Position numbers and translations under genes: made by a program. This document shows, one piece after another, positions 1 through 6,118 of a DNA stretch of 9,775 nt (the first letter of the stretch is position 1; every line of letters starts with the position of its first letter). The stretch covers positions 1 to 9,775 of the forward strand of contig CAYNHL010000131.1 in NCBI GenBank assembly GCA_964397015.1, given 5' to 3'. The notes below the pieces were generated by a model, which was not told the DNA's origin, did no database searches, and saw only the letters and a program-made list of their open reading frames with translations. The DNA is from MADRE2 sp964397015. GTDB taxonomy: Bacteria > Desulfobacterota > Desulfobacteria > Desulfobacterales > Desulfobacteraceae.

Positions 1-1209
1 ACCGGTTTTGATATCCTTTTTTTCTGGGTGGCCCGCATGATGATGATGGGCATGCATTTTATGGGCGAAGTTCCGTTCAAGGATGTCTATATTCATGCAC
101 TGGTAAGGGATGAGCAGGGCAAGAAAATGAGCAAATCCAAGGGAAACGTGATCGACCCGCTCAAGGTTATCGATACTTATGGAGCAGATGCCTTCAGGTT
201 TACCCTTGCCGCTTTTGCCGCCCAGGGCCGGGATGTGAAAATGTCGGAATCAAGAGTGGAGGGATACCGGCATTTTGTGAACAAGCTGTGGAATGCGGCC
301 AGGTTTTCTTTCATGCACATTACCGATGTCCCTGAAACAATAGACAGATCGACCCTTTCTTCTCTTGAAAAATGGATTTTGTCCAGGTCGGCCGCCGCAT
401 CACTGAATGTCAAGAACGGAATTGAAACCTATAAATTCAACGAAGCTGCCGGAGCGGTATACCAGTTTGTCTGGCACGAGTTCTGTGACTGGTTTGTCGA
501 GGCTTCCAAGCCGGCGCTCTATGGAAAAGAAGGCAGGCTGAGGGCGAAAGCAGCCCGGGCAGTCCTGGCCCGGGTTCTAAAGGACATCCTGGTCATGCTT
601 CATCCTTTCATGCCTTTTGTGACTGAAGAAATCTACAGTATATTTCCAGGTACCCGGGGTTCGATTATGGAAGCACGGTTTCCCTATGACTCAAAGACCA
701 GCAGGGAAAACAGGGATCTCGATGTCGAATCGGACATGGACTTTGTTTTCGGCCTGATTTCCGGCATCCGTAACATAAGAAGTGAAATGAACGTCCAGCC
801 GTCATCACGCCTGAATGTCGTGGCCCAGACCCTGGATAAAAAAGAGGCATCCCTGATCGAGAACAACAGCTCGATAATAATGAACCTTGCCAGGCTGGAT
901 ATTCTTGAGATCGATGATGCAGGAAAGGCGCCGTCTTCTTCTGCAACCGTGGTGGTGGACAACACCACGGCCTTTATATCACTTGAAGGGGTAATGGACC
1001 TGAACCGGGAAATGGAACGGCTTGAAAAGGAGATTGAAAAACAGACAAAAGAGCTCAGGTCTGTTTCAAAGCGGCTGAACAATGACAGTTTTCTGGAAAA
1101 AGCCCCGGCAGATGTTATCGAGAAGGTCAAGGCTCAGCATGGTGAAATTGAAATCAAAATTGACAAGTTAAGTTTGAACCTGGAAAGAATAAGAAAAATG
1201 AGACATTGA
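1..1209 (+). CDS. valS: Valyl-tRNA synthetase, C-terminal part (5' end outside window)
   Basis: Charges tRNA-Val with valine in the cytoplasm. The reading frame is open from base 1, so the start lies upstream; 402 residues are visible, under half of a usual ~880-residue ValRS. The end of the class I catalytic core is visible, with the phrase DILFFWVARM at its start. The KMSKS ATP-binding signature is intact at bases 124-138, followed by GNVIDPL. The helical anticodon-binding domain follows (about bases 360-830, with EKWILSR and HEFCDWF). The gene ends in a charged coiled coil (about 985-1206, rich in Glu, Lys and Leu), the C-terminal arm typical of ValRS that grips the tRNA. This arm and the overall match favour ValRS over IleRS or LeuRS. 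The TGA stop is one base before the nadC ATG, which suggests co-transcription. I see no frameshift or missing motif in the visible part. Confidence 0.96.
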   Translation, partial: TGFDILFFWVARMMMMGMHFMGEVPFKDVYIHALVRDEQGKKMSKSKGNVIDPLKVIDTYGADAFRFTLAAFAAQGRDVKMSESRVEGYRHFVNKLWNAARFSFMHITDVPETIDRSTLSSLEKWILSRSAAASLNVKNGIETYKFNEAAGAVYQFVWHEFCDWFVEASKPALYGKEGRLRAKAARAVLARVLKDILVMLHPFMPFVTEEIYSIFPGTRGSIMEARFPYDSKTSRENRDLDVESDMDFVFGLISGIRNIRSEMNVQPSSRLNVVAQTLDKKEASLIENNSSIIMNLARLDILEIDDAGKAPSSSATVVVDNTTAFISLEGVMDLNREMERLEKEIEKQTKELRSVSKRLNNDSFLEKAPADVIEKVKAQHGEIEIKIDKLSLNLERIRKMRH

Positions 1210-1210
1210 A

Positions 1211-2041
1211 ATGGATTTTTTAGAACAGATCATTTCACTTGCCATTGCCGAAGATTCCGGGTTTGGCGATTTGACGACCGCCGGCCTTCTGGCCAGTGAA
1301 TTCCAGGGTAACGGCGTGATCGTGGCAAAAGAACCCATGGTGGTAGCGGGCCTGGATGTCGCAAAGGCTGTTTTCTGCCGTATTGACCCGCTTGCCGTGA
1401 TCGAAACCACATTCAACAACGGTGATACAATCCAGAAAAATGATATCGTGATGAAGGTCGAAGGCGACCTGGCCGCCATGCTGCAGTCTGAACGTATTGC
1501 ACTCAATTTTCTGCAGCATCTGTCCGGTATCGCCACTTTGACACGTCAATTTGTGCGACTGCTGGAAAAAACACGTGTGCGGCTGGTTGATACTCGGAAA
1601 ACAACCCCCGGCCTTCGCCTTCTTGAAAAAAATGCGGTCAGGGCGGGTGGAGCTTTCAACCACCGGATGTCTCTTTATGACGGTATTTTGATAAAGGACA
1701 ATCATATTGCCGTTGCCGGAGGAATCAAGAACGCCATAAGGGCGGTCAGGGCCAATGTTTCTCACCTAATGAAAATCGAAGTCGAAACAACTACCATGAA
1801 GCAGGTCAGAGAAGCGGTTGCTGAAGGGGCGGATGTCATAATGCTGGACAACATGCCGGTGTCCCGGATGAAAAAAGCGGTGGAATATATTGACAACAGG
1901 GCAGTGGTGGAAGCATCCGGCAATGTGTCCCTCGAGTCGATCAAGGCCATAGCGGCTACCGGTGTGGATGTGATCTCATGCGGGGCGCTGACCCATCAGG
2001 CAAGATCCATGGATCTGAGCATGAGGATCATTCCTGGGTAG
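1211..2041 (+). CDS. nadC: Nicotinate-nucleotide pyrophosphorylase (carboxylating), quinolinate phosphoribosyltransferase
   Basis: Converts quinolinate and PRPP to nicotinate mononucleotide, CO2 and pyrophosphate, the entry of de novo NAD synthesis into the pyridine nucleotide pool. The protein has 276 residues, normal for the family. The N-terminal sandwich carries EDSGFGDLTT (14-23). The barrel holds ERIALNFLQHLSG (94-106), DTRKTTPGLR (127-136), the pair H151-R152, KDNH (162-165) and the acidic residues E190, E192 and D213. EASGN (234-238) is the phosphate-binding loop. These are the conserved quinolinate/PRPP-contacting segments of the family, all intact. The ATG at 1211 is chosen because the protein then begins directly with the conserved N-terminus. 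No strong Shine-Dalgarno is visible in the valS tail, so translation may be coupled to valS. The 3' end overlaps the convergent cyclase gene by 14 bases. nadA and nadB are not in the window. Confidence 0.96.
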   Translation: MDFLEQIISLAIAEDSGFGDLTTAGLLASEFQGNGVIVAKEPMVVAGLDVAKAVFCRIDPLAVIETTFNNGDTIQKNDIVMKVEGDLAAMLQSERIALNFLQHLSGIATLTRQFVRLLEKTRVRLVDTRKTTPGLRLLEKNAVRAGGAFNHRMSLYDGILIKDNHIAVAGGIKNAIRAVRANVSHLMKIEVETTTMKQVREAVAEGADVIMLDNMPVSRMKKAVEYIDNRAVVEASGNVSLESIKAIAATGVDVISCGALTHQARSMDLSMRIIPG

Positions 2042-2936
2042 CATAACACGTGATTTTGTTACGCCCGGTGTTCTTTGATTCATAAAGAGCCTGGTCAGCA
2101 CGCTTGATAAAGTCTTTGCGTTTTTCATTCTCTTTTAGTTCCGCAGCCCCGATACTTATGGTAATAGATACCTTTGTTCCTTTCTGGGGTTCAAATACAT
2201 GGGCCGCGATCCGGTTTTTTATCCGCTCTCCTACCAGGCAGGCCTTTTTGATCCGTGTTTCAGGGAGCAGAATGGCAAATTCTTCTCCTCCGTACCTGAA
2301 TCCTGTATCCATGGCTCTCAGATAGGAGGAAATGATGCTTCCTATCCGCATCAGCACCTTGTCTCCTTCAAGATGTCCCCATGCATCATTGTATTTTTTG
2401 AAAAAATCAATATCAAGGATCAGAAGGGACAGGGGATGACTGTACCTGTTGTGTCTTTCAATTTCTGTTTTGATGACACTGAAAAAATGGCGGGAATTAA
2501 ACAGGCCGGTCAGAGCATCGGTTATCGCCAGTTTTTCCATTTTTCGCAGCAGCTGGGCCCGTTCTTTTTTGAGCTGGGACTCTCTTAAAACACGCTTGAT
2601 CCTCAAATCGAGCTCTTCAAACCGGAACGGCTTGAAAATAAAGTCGCTGGCACCTGCAGCAACCGCATCCTCATAGGAATGCCGGGCACTGTAACCGGTC
2701 ATTACCATTACATCGGCATCACTGGTTCTTTTGATATGCCGTGTCAGTTCGAGTCCATCCATTCCCTGCATCATGATATCGGTCAACACGATATCGGCAT
2801 TGAATGTCTTTAGTATTTCAATGGCTTTATCTGCATTGAGAGCGCTTTTGACATCATAATTCAACAGGTTCAGAAATTCTTCGACTGAATCTTTTATGGC
2901 TTCGTCATCATCGACAATGAGAATGGATGCCGTCAT
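2028..2936 (-). CDS. Response-regulator diguanylate cyclase (REC-GGDEF)
   Basis: Makes cyclic di-GMP from two GTP when its receiver domain is phosphorylated by a histidine kinase; cytoplasmic. The protein has 302 residues. The receiver domain (about 3-118) has the acidic cluster D9-D11, phospho-acceptor D53, T80 and K102. A short helical linker (about 119-137) leads to a GGDEF domain (about 138-300). The active site reads GGEEF (216-220), a catalytically competent variant. RAMD (207-210) lies five residues before it, the standard product-inhibition I-site. All key residues are present, so an active, feedback-inhibited enzyme is expected. The ATG at 2936 was chosen because a GGGGG ribosome binding site lies six bases upstream and the receiver domain starts at once. 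The frame stays open upstream to 3044 (separate entry). No kinase gene is adjacent, so this is an orphan regulator here. The target process (motility, biofilm or other) cannot be told. Confidence 0.93.
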   Translation of the reverse strand: MTASILIVDDDEAIKDSVEEFLNLLNYDVKSALNADKAIEILKTFNADIVLTDIMMQGMDGLELTRHIKRTSDADVMVMTGYSARHSYEDAVAAGASDFIFKPFRFEELDLRIKRVLRESQLKKERAQLLRKMEKLAITDALTGLFNSRHFFSVIKTEIERHNRYSHPLSLLILDIDFFKKYNDAWGHLEGDKVLMRIGSIISSYLRAMDTGFRYGGEEFAILLPETRIKKACLVGERIKNRIAAHVFEPQKGTKVSITISIGAAELKENEKRKDFIKRADQALYESKNTGRNKITCYATQE

Positions 2937-2975
2937 CAATATCCCCCGGAGTGTTGCCTGTTCATCCGCGCCATC

Positions 2976-3004
2976 TTGACACTTGGACGAGCAATTGGTA
3001 CAAA
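2976..3004 (+). promoter_or_regulatory. Predicted sigma70-type promoter of lepA
   Basis: A perfect -35 box TTGACA (2976-2981), a 17-base spacer and a -10 box TACAAA (2999-3004, four of six consensus bases). TGG directly before the -10 gives an extended -10 element. Predicted start is near 3011, giving a leader of about 53 bases before the TTG start of lepA. It lies inside the 5' leader of the divergent cyclase gene. Confidence 0.5.
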
Positions 3005-3011
3005 GACCAAT
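2994..3011. repeat. Inverted repeat over the lepA -10 box (possible operator)
   Basis: ATTGGT (2994-2999), a six-base spacer, then ACCAAT (3006-3011): a perfect 6-base inverted repeat. It covers the -10 box of the plus-strand promoter and ends at the predicted start points of both divergent transcripts. That location suits a protein-binding site acting on both genes. The arms are short, so chance is possible. Confidence 0.35.
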
Positions 3012-3015
3012 ACAA

Positions 3016-3044
3016 AATTTATCCATAACGGCTAAAATTGTCAA
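3016..3044 (-). promoter_or_regulatory. Predicted sigma70-type promoter of the diguanylate cyclase gene
   Basis: Read on the minus strand: a perfect -35 box TTGACA (3044-3039), a 17-base spacer and a -10 box TAAATT (3021-3016, four of six consensus bases). Predicted start is near 3009, giving a leader of about 72 bases before the ATG at 2936. It faces the lepA promoter, and each transcript must cross the other's promoter. Confidence 0.5.
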
Positions 3045-3054
3045 CTATTTGTTT

Positions 3055-3066
3055 GGAGCATGATTG
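3055..3066 (+). promoter_or_regulatory. Ribosome binding site and TTG start of lepA
   Basis: GGAG (3055-3058) lies five bases before TTG (3064-3066). The codon just before the TTG is an in-frame TGA (3061-3063), so the protein cannot start earlier. No ATG or GTG follows before the conserved IIAHIDHGKST segment. TTG is therefore the start. An out-of-frame ATG at 3060 opens an 18-codon frame ending at 3116, and this could compete for the same ribosome binding site. Confidence 0.8.
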
Positions 3067-4866
3067 AATATAAACCAGAGCCATATCAGAAATTTCAGTA
3101 TTATAGCCCATATTGACCATGGAAAATCCACTTTGTCCGACCGGCTGATCCAGCTGACCGGCATTGTTTCAGAACGGGACTTCAAGGACCAGATCCTGGA
3201 CTCCATGGATATCGAGCGGGAGCGGGGCATTACCATAAAATCCCAGACCATTTCACTGCCCTTCAAGGCCAGCGACGGACATACATATCTTCTGAACCTG
3301 ATCGATACTCCCGGCCATGTGGATTTTACCTATGAGGTATCCCGTGCGCTTGCAGCATGTGAGGGCGCTTTGATCCTGGTGGATGCAAGCCAGGGAGTGG
3401 AGGCACAGACCCTTGCCAACCTTTATCTTGCCATGGAACATGACCTGGCAATTATCCCCATTATCAACAAAATAGATCTGCCATCCGCCGAAATTGAATG
3501 GGTCAAAAACCAGATCGAAGAAGACCTCGGGCTCGATCCCGAACAGGCGCTGCTTGTATCTGCAAAAACAGGCAAGGGCGTTGACAGGATTTTCCAATCT
3601 GTCGTGGATAGAATCCCGGCACCCCAGAGCCCGGAAAACGCTCCACTCAAAGCCCTGGTTTTTGATTCCCATTATGATGCCTACCGGGGCACCGTTGTCC
3701 ATTTCAGGATTTTTGAAGGAAAGATAAAACCCGGAGACAAAATCCTGTTCATGTCCAACAAGGCCAGGCACAAGGTGGAAGAGGTGGGGCTTTTCCAGAT
3801 TAAACGAATTGCGCAAAAAGAGTTGAGCGCCGGACAGGTAGGCTACCTGATCGCCGGGATAAAGACCATTTCAGATGTAAAAACCGGGGATACGATCACA
3901 CATGTCGATGAGCCCTGTCCCACTCGTACACCGGGATTCAGGGAGCCTAACCCGGTTGTATTCTCATCCATGTACCCGGTTTCTGCAGATGATTATGAAG
4001 AATTGACCGAGGCCCTTGAAAAACTCAAGCTCAACGATGCCTCCCTGGTGTTTGAAAAAGATACATCCGCAGCCCTTGGGTTTGGTTACCGGTGCGGGTT
4101 TCTGGGGCTGCTTCATCTCGAGGTCGTACAGGAAAGGCTTGAAAGGGAATATGACATGTCCCTGATCCTGACTGCGCCTTCGGTCATGTATGAAATTACA
4201 AAAACAAGCGGAGAGGTCATGATGGTGGACAATCCCTCCCTTTACCCCGATCCGTCTGAAATTGCAGAAGTAAGGGAGCCCTATATCACCGCATCGATTA
4301 TCATACCTGACAAATACATGGGTAATGTCATGCAGGTCTGTCATGATCACAGGGGAGTCAGCAAAAACTACCAGTATCTTACCAGCAGCAGGATGGAGAT
4401 GAAATTTGAGCTGCCTCTCGCCGAGGTGGTATATGAATTTTACGACCGGCTCAAAAGCGTGACCCAGGGATATGGTTCCTTTGATTATGAAGTTACCGGA
4501 TACCGGAAAACAGATGCGGTCAAGCTTGATTTTCTGATCAATGGAGAACGTGTGGATGCCCTGTCCCAGCTGATTCACCGGGACAAGGCCGAGGCCCGTG
4601 CCAGGACAGCCTGTAAAAAATTGAAAGAGGAAATGCCACGCCAGCAGTTCAAGATACCCATCCAGGGTGCGGTCGGGGCCAAGATTATTGCCAGGGAAAC
4701 GGTGTCTGCTTTCAGAAAAGACGTCACAGCCAAATGCTATGGAGGTGATATTTCCAGGAAGCGAAAACTTCTGGAAAAACAGAAAAAAGGTAAAAAGCGG
4801 ATGAAAATGGTTGGAACGGTCGAAATTCCACAGTCCGCTTTTTTGTCAGTACTCAAGTCGGATTGA
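3064..4866 (+). CDS. lepA: Elongation factor 4 (LepA), ribosomal translation GTPase
   Basis: A GTPase of the EF-G family that acts on the ribosome; reported roles are back-translocation, ribosome assembly and fitness under stress. The protein has 600 residues, the normal LepA length. The G domain shows the P-loop AHIDHGKST (15-23), switch I RGITIK (54-59), DTPGHVDF (81-88, with H85 as catalytic His), NKID (135-138) and SAK (166-168). Domains II, III and V follow. The LepA-specific C-terminal domain carries GYRKTDAVKLDFLING, then ISRKRKLLEKQKKGKKRMK near the end. That Lys/Arg tail and the absence of an EF-G domain IV separate it from EF-G, BipA and TetM-type proteins. The start is TTG with GGAG upstream. 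lepB, often downstream of lepA in other bacteria, is absent; a transporter receptor gene follows instead. A predicted promoter lies at 2976-3004. Confidence 0.97.
   Translation: MNINQSHIRNFSIIAHIDHGKSTLSDRLIQLTGIVSERDFKDQILDSMDIERERGITIKSQTISLPFKASDGHTYLLNLIDTPGHVDFTYEVSRALAACEGALILVDASQGVEAQTLANLYLAMEHDLAIIPIINKIDLPSAEIEWVKNQIEEDLGLDPEQALLVSAKTGKGVDRIFQSVVDRIPAPQSPENAPLKALVFDSHYDAYRGTVVHFRIFEGKIKPGDKILFMSNKARHKVEEVGLFQIKRIAQKELSAGQVGYLIAGIKTISDVKTGDTITHVDEPCPTRTPGFREPNPVVFSSMYPVSADDYEELTEALEKLKLNDASLVFEKDTSAALGFGYRCGFLGLLHLEVVQERLEREYDMSLILTAPSVMYEITKTSGEVMMVDNPSLYPDPSEIAEVREPYITASIIIPDKYMGNVMQVCHDHRGVSKNYQYLTSSRMEMKFELPLAEVVYEFYDRLKSVTQGYGSFDYEVTGYRKTDAVKLDFLINGERVDALSQLIHRDKAEARARTACKKLKEEMPRQQFKIPIQGAVGAKIIARETVSAFRKDVTAKCYGGDISRKRKLLEKQKKGKKRMKMVGTVEIPQSAFLSVLKSD
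4792..4843 (+). terminator. Terminator-like compound hairpin inside the 3' end of lepA
   Basis: AAAAAGCGGA (4792-4801) and TCCGCTTTTT (4834-4843) form a perfect 10-base stem. A second hairpin, TGGAA (4812-4816) with TTCCA (4826-4830), is nested inside it. The outer right arm ends in a run of six T (4839-4844). The shape recalls an intrinsic terminator, but it sits about 20 bases before the stop codon. Its loop is long and the GC core is only five bases, so it may be an artefact of Lys codons or an attenuator. Confidence 0.25.
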
Positions 4867-4902
4867 TTTTGCCGGGTAATGTTATATTCAATATTTTTTA
4901 GC

Positions 4903-4927
4903 AGGTATCATCAAGTTGAGGTATCAT
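4903..4927. repeat. Nine-base direct repeat upstream of the TAXI receptor gene
   Basis: AGGTATCAT occurs at 4903-4911 and again at 4919-4927, a 16-base period, ending six bases before the ribosome binding site of the receptor gene. Two identical 9-mers within a 77-base gap are unlikely by chance. Direct repeats of this kind can be binding sites for a regulator. No convincing -35/-10 pair was found in the same gap. Confidence 0.35.
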
Positions 4928-4943
4928 TGGCAGGGAGGATAAC

Positions 4944-5960
4944 GTGAAACGCTTTTGGCTGTTATTTCCGGTTTTATTCCTGGTCATGGGAGCTGTCTTT
5001 TTTCTCTATGTGCCGGCCGGGCACAAGGAGCCGGAAAAAACATCGCCTGCCAGGCCCAGATTTATCAACATCGGCACCGGGGCAATCACCGGGGTCTACT
5101 ATCCTGTCGGCGGGGCCATTGCCTCTATGGTCAACCAGAAAAGCGACATGTACGGTATCCGTTTCATGGTTGAATCTACCGGAGGGTCGGTTTTCAACAT
5201 CAATGCCGTCATGGCCGGGGACTTAGGTTTTGGAATCGTGCAGTCCGACAGGCAGTACCAGGCTGTAAACGGTACCCCGGGGTCCGAGTGGGATTCAGTT
5301 CCTCAAAAAGATCTCAGGGCCGTTTTTTCCATTCACCCTGAAACCTGTACGCTTGTGGCCGGTGCAGATGCCGGTATCAGCACTATCGAGGATCTTGGAG
5401 GCAAAAAGGTGAATATCGGCAATCCAGGGTCGGGACACAGGAAAAATGCCATTGATGCATTGACAGCTGTCGGCCTGGATTGGAAAATCGACCTGACTGC
5501 CTTTAATATAAAGGCGGTTGAAGCCCCCGGCCTGCTCCAGAATTATGAAATTGATGCTTTTTTTTATACAGTGGGTCATCCCAATGCAAATCTCAAGGAA
5601 GCCATTTGCGGAAATCGCCAGGTTCTGTTTGTTCCCATCACGGGCCCGAATATCGATAAATTGATTGCAACATGGCCCTATTATGCAAAAGCAATAGTTC
5701 CGATAAAAGGGAATTACAATGGAACGGTAAATGATACCGATATCGAATCCTTTGGCGTAAAGGCCACCGTCGTGACATCTGTATCTGTGCCCGATGATGT
5801 GGTTTATGCGGTTGTCAGGGAGGTGTTTGAAAATTTTGACACATTCAGGGCCCTCCATCCGGCCCTGGCGGTTTTGACCAGAGAAGACATGCTCACGGGC
5901 CTTACCGCCCCCATCCATCCCGGAGCCCTTCGCTACTACAAAAATGAAGGACTGAAGTAG
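4944..5960 (+). CDS. TAXI-family TRAP transporter solute-binding receptor
   Basis: Extracytoplasmic receptor that captures a small solute for a TRAP transporter, which uses an ion gradient for import. It has 338 residues. The N-terminus is a signal sequence or membrane anchor: MKRF, then a hydrophobic stretch (about 5-23). The TAXI signature is IGTGAITGVYYPVGGAIA (43-60), followed by the ligand-pocket segment STGGSVFNINAV (78-89) and the periplasmic-binding fold phrase DLGFGIVQSD (93-102). The GTG start at 4944 is supported by AGGGAGG (4932-4938) five bases upstream; it places the signal sequence at the terminus. TRAP transporters also need membrane subunits; none is encoded next to it, so it is an orphan receptor here and must pair with a distant or unseen partner. 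The cargo is unknown; glutamate-like or other carboxylates are reported for relatives. No lipoprotein cysteine is visible. Confidence 0.9.
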   Translation: MKRFWLLFPVLFLVMGAVFFLYVPAGHKEPEKTSPARPRFINIGTGAITGVYYPVGGAIASMVNQKSDMYGIRFMVESTGGSVFNINAVMAGDLGFGIVQSDRQYQAVNGTPGSEWDSVPQKDLRAVFSIHPETCTLVAGADAGISTIEDLGGKKVNIGNPGSGHRKNAIDALTAVGLDWKIDLTAFNIKAVEAPGLLQNYEIDAFFYTVGHPNANLKEAICGNRQVLFVPITGPNIDKLIATWPYYAKAIVPIKGNYNGTVNDTDIESFGVKATVVTSVSVPDDVVYAVVREVFENFDTFRALHPALAVLTREDMLTGLTAPIHPGALRYYKNEGLK

Positions 5961-6036
5961 AGATCCAAAAGAAGAGCCCCGCCTTTCCCCCATTTAACTC
6001 ACCAGCTCCAGAAGTCGAGTTTTGAAAAAAAACTGC

Positions 6037-6066
6037 TTGACATCCTTTTTGAAATTGCGTTATCAA
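6037..6066 (+). promoter_or_regulatory. Predicted promoter of the tetR-led operon
   Basis: A perfect -35 box TTGACA (6037-6042), an 18-base spacer and a -10 box TATCAA (6061-6066, four of six consensus bases). The predicted start is about 6073, inside the adjacent palindrome, leaving a leader of about 45 bases before the regulator start. The rest of the 5961-6118 gap is AT-rich; I see no gene and no clear terminator for the receptor gene in it. Confidence 0.5.
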
Positions 6067-6071
6067 TAATC

Positions 6072-6084
6072 CGAATGGTATTCG
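6072..6084. promoter_or_regulatory. Palindrome at the tetR start point, candidate operator
   Basis: CGAAT-GGT-ATTCG is a perfect 5-base inverted repeat around a three-base centre, six bases after the -10 box and over the predicted start point. TetR-family dimers usually bind such palindromes near their own promoters, so autorepression is a natural reading. No second copy was noticed elsewhere in the window. Confidence 0.45.
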
Positions 6085-6118
6085 AAAAATAAATGATATT
6101 TTTTAAACTGGTGATTTC

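Larger units (their letters stand above)
2937..3026 (-). other. In-frame Cys-rich upstream extension of the diguanylate cyclase (alternative start or leader)
   Basis: The cyclase frame stays open upstream of its preferred start. An ATG at 3026 (and a TTG at 3044) would add 30 residues containing CIGLCTNCSSKC, i.e. Cys-x3-Cys-x2-Cys-x3-Cys. Such spacing could bind a metal or Fe-S cluster, which would give a redox-sensing N-terminus. Against this, no Shine-Dalgarno precedes 3026, and a good promoter for this strand has its -10 box at 3021-3016, downstream of that ATG. On present evidence the stretch is more likely 5' leader that happens to be open, but the four closely spaced cysteines are a reason for caution. 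Confidence 0.3.

Noticed and set aside
684..1130. Long open frame on the minus strand (148 codons) inside valS
   Set aside because: It lies wholly within valS, its Ser-rich translation resembles no family I know, and the valS frame shows clear conserved domains.
4863..4890. Possible promoter between lepA and the TAXI receptor (TTGATT with TATATT or TATTCA)
   Set aside because: The better -10 gives only a 14-base spacer and the correctly spaced one matches only three of six bases.
5295..5993. 232-codon minus-strand frame opposite the TAXI receptor
   Set aside because: It mirrors a well supported gene with a signal sequence and family motifs; its own translation has no recognisable domain.
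6018..6034. AGTTTT-N5-AAAACT inverted repeat just before the tetR promoter
   Set aside because: Low-complexity A/T arms in an AT-rich gap; too weak for a terminator or operator call.
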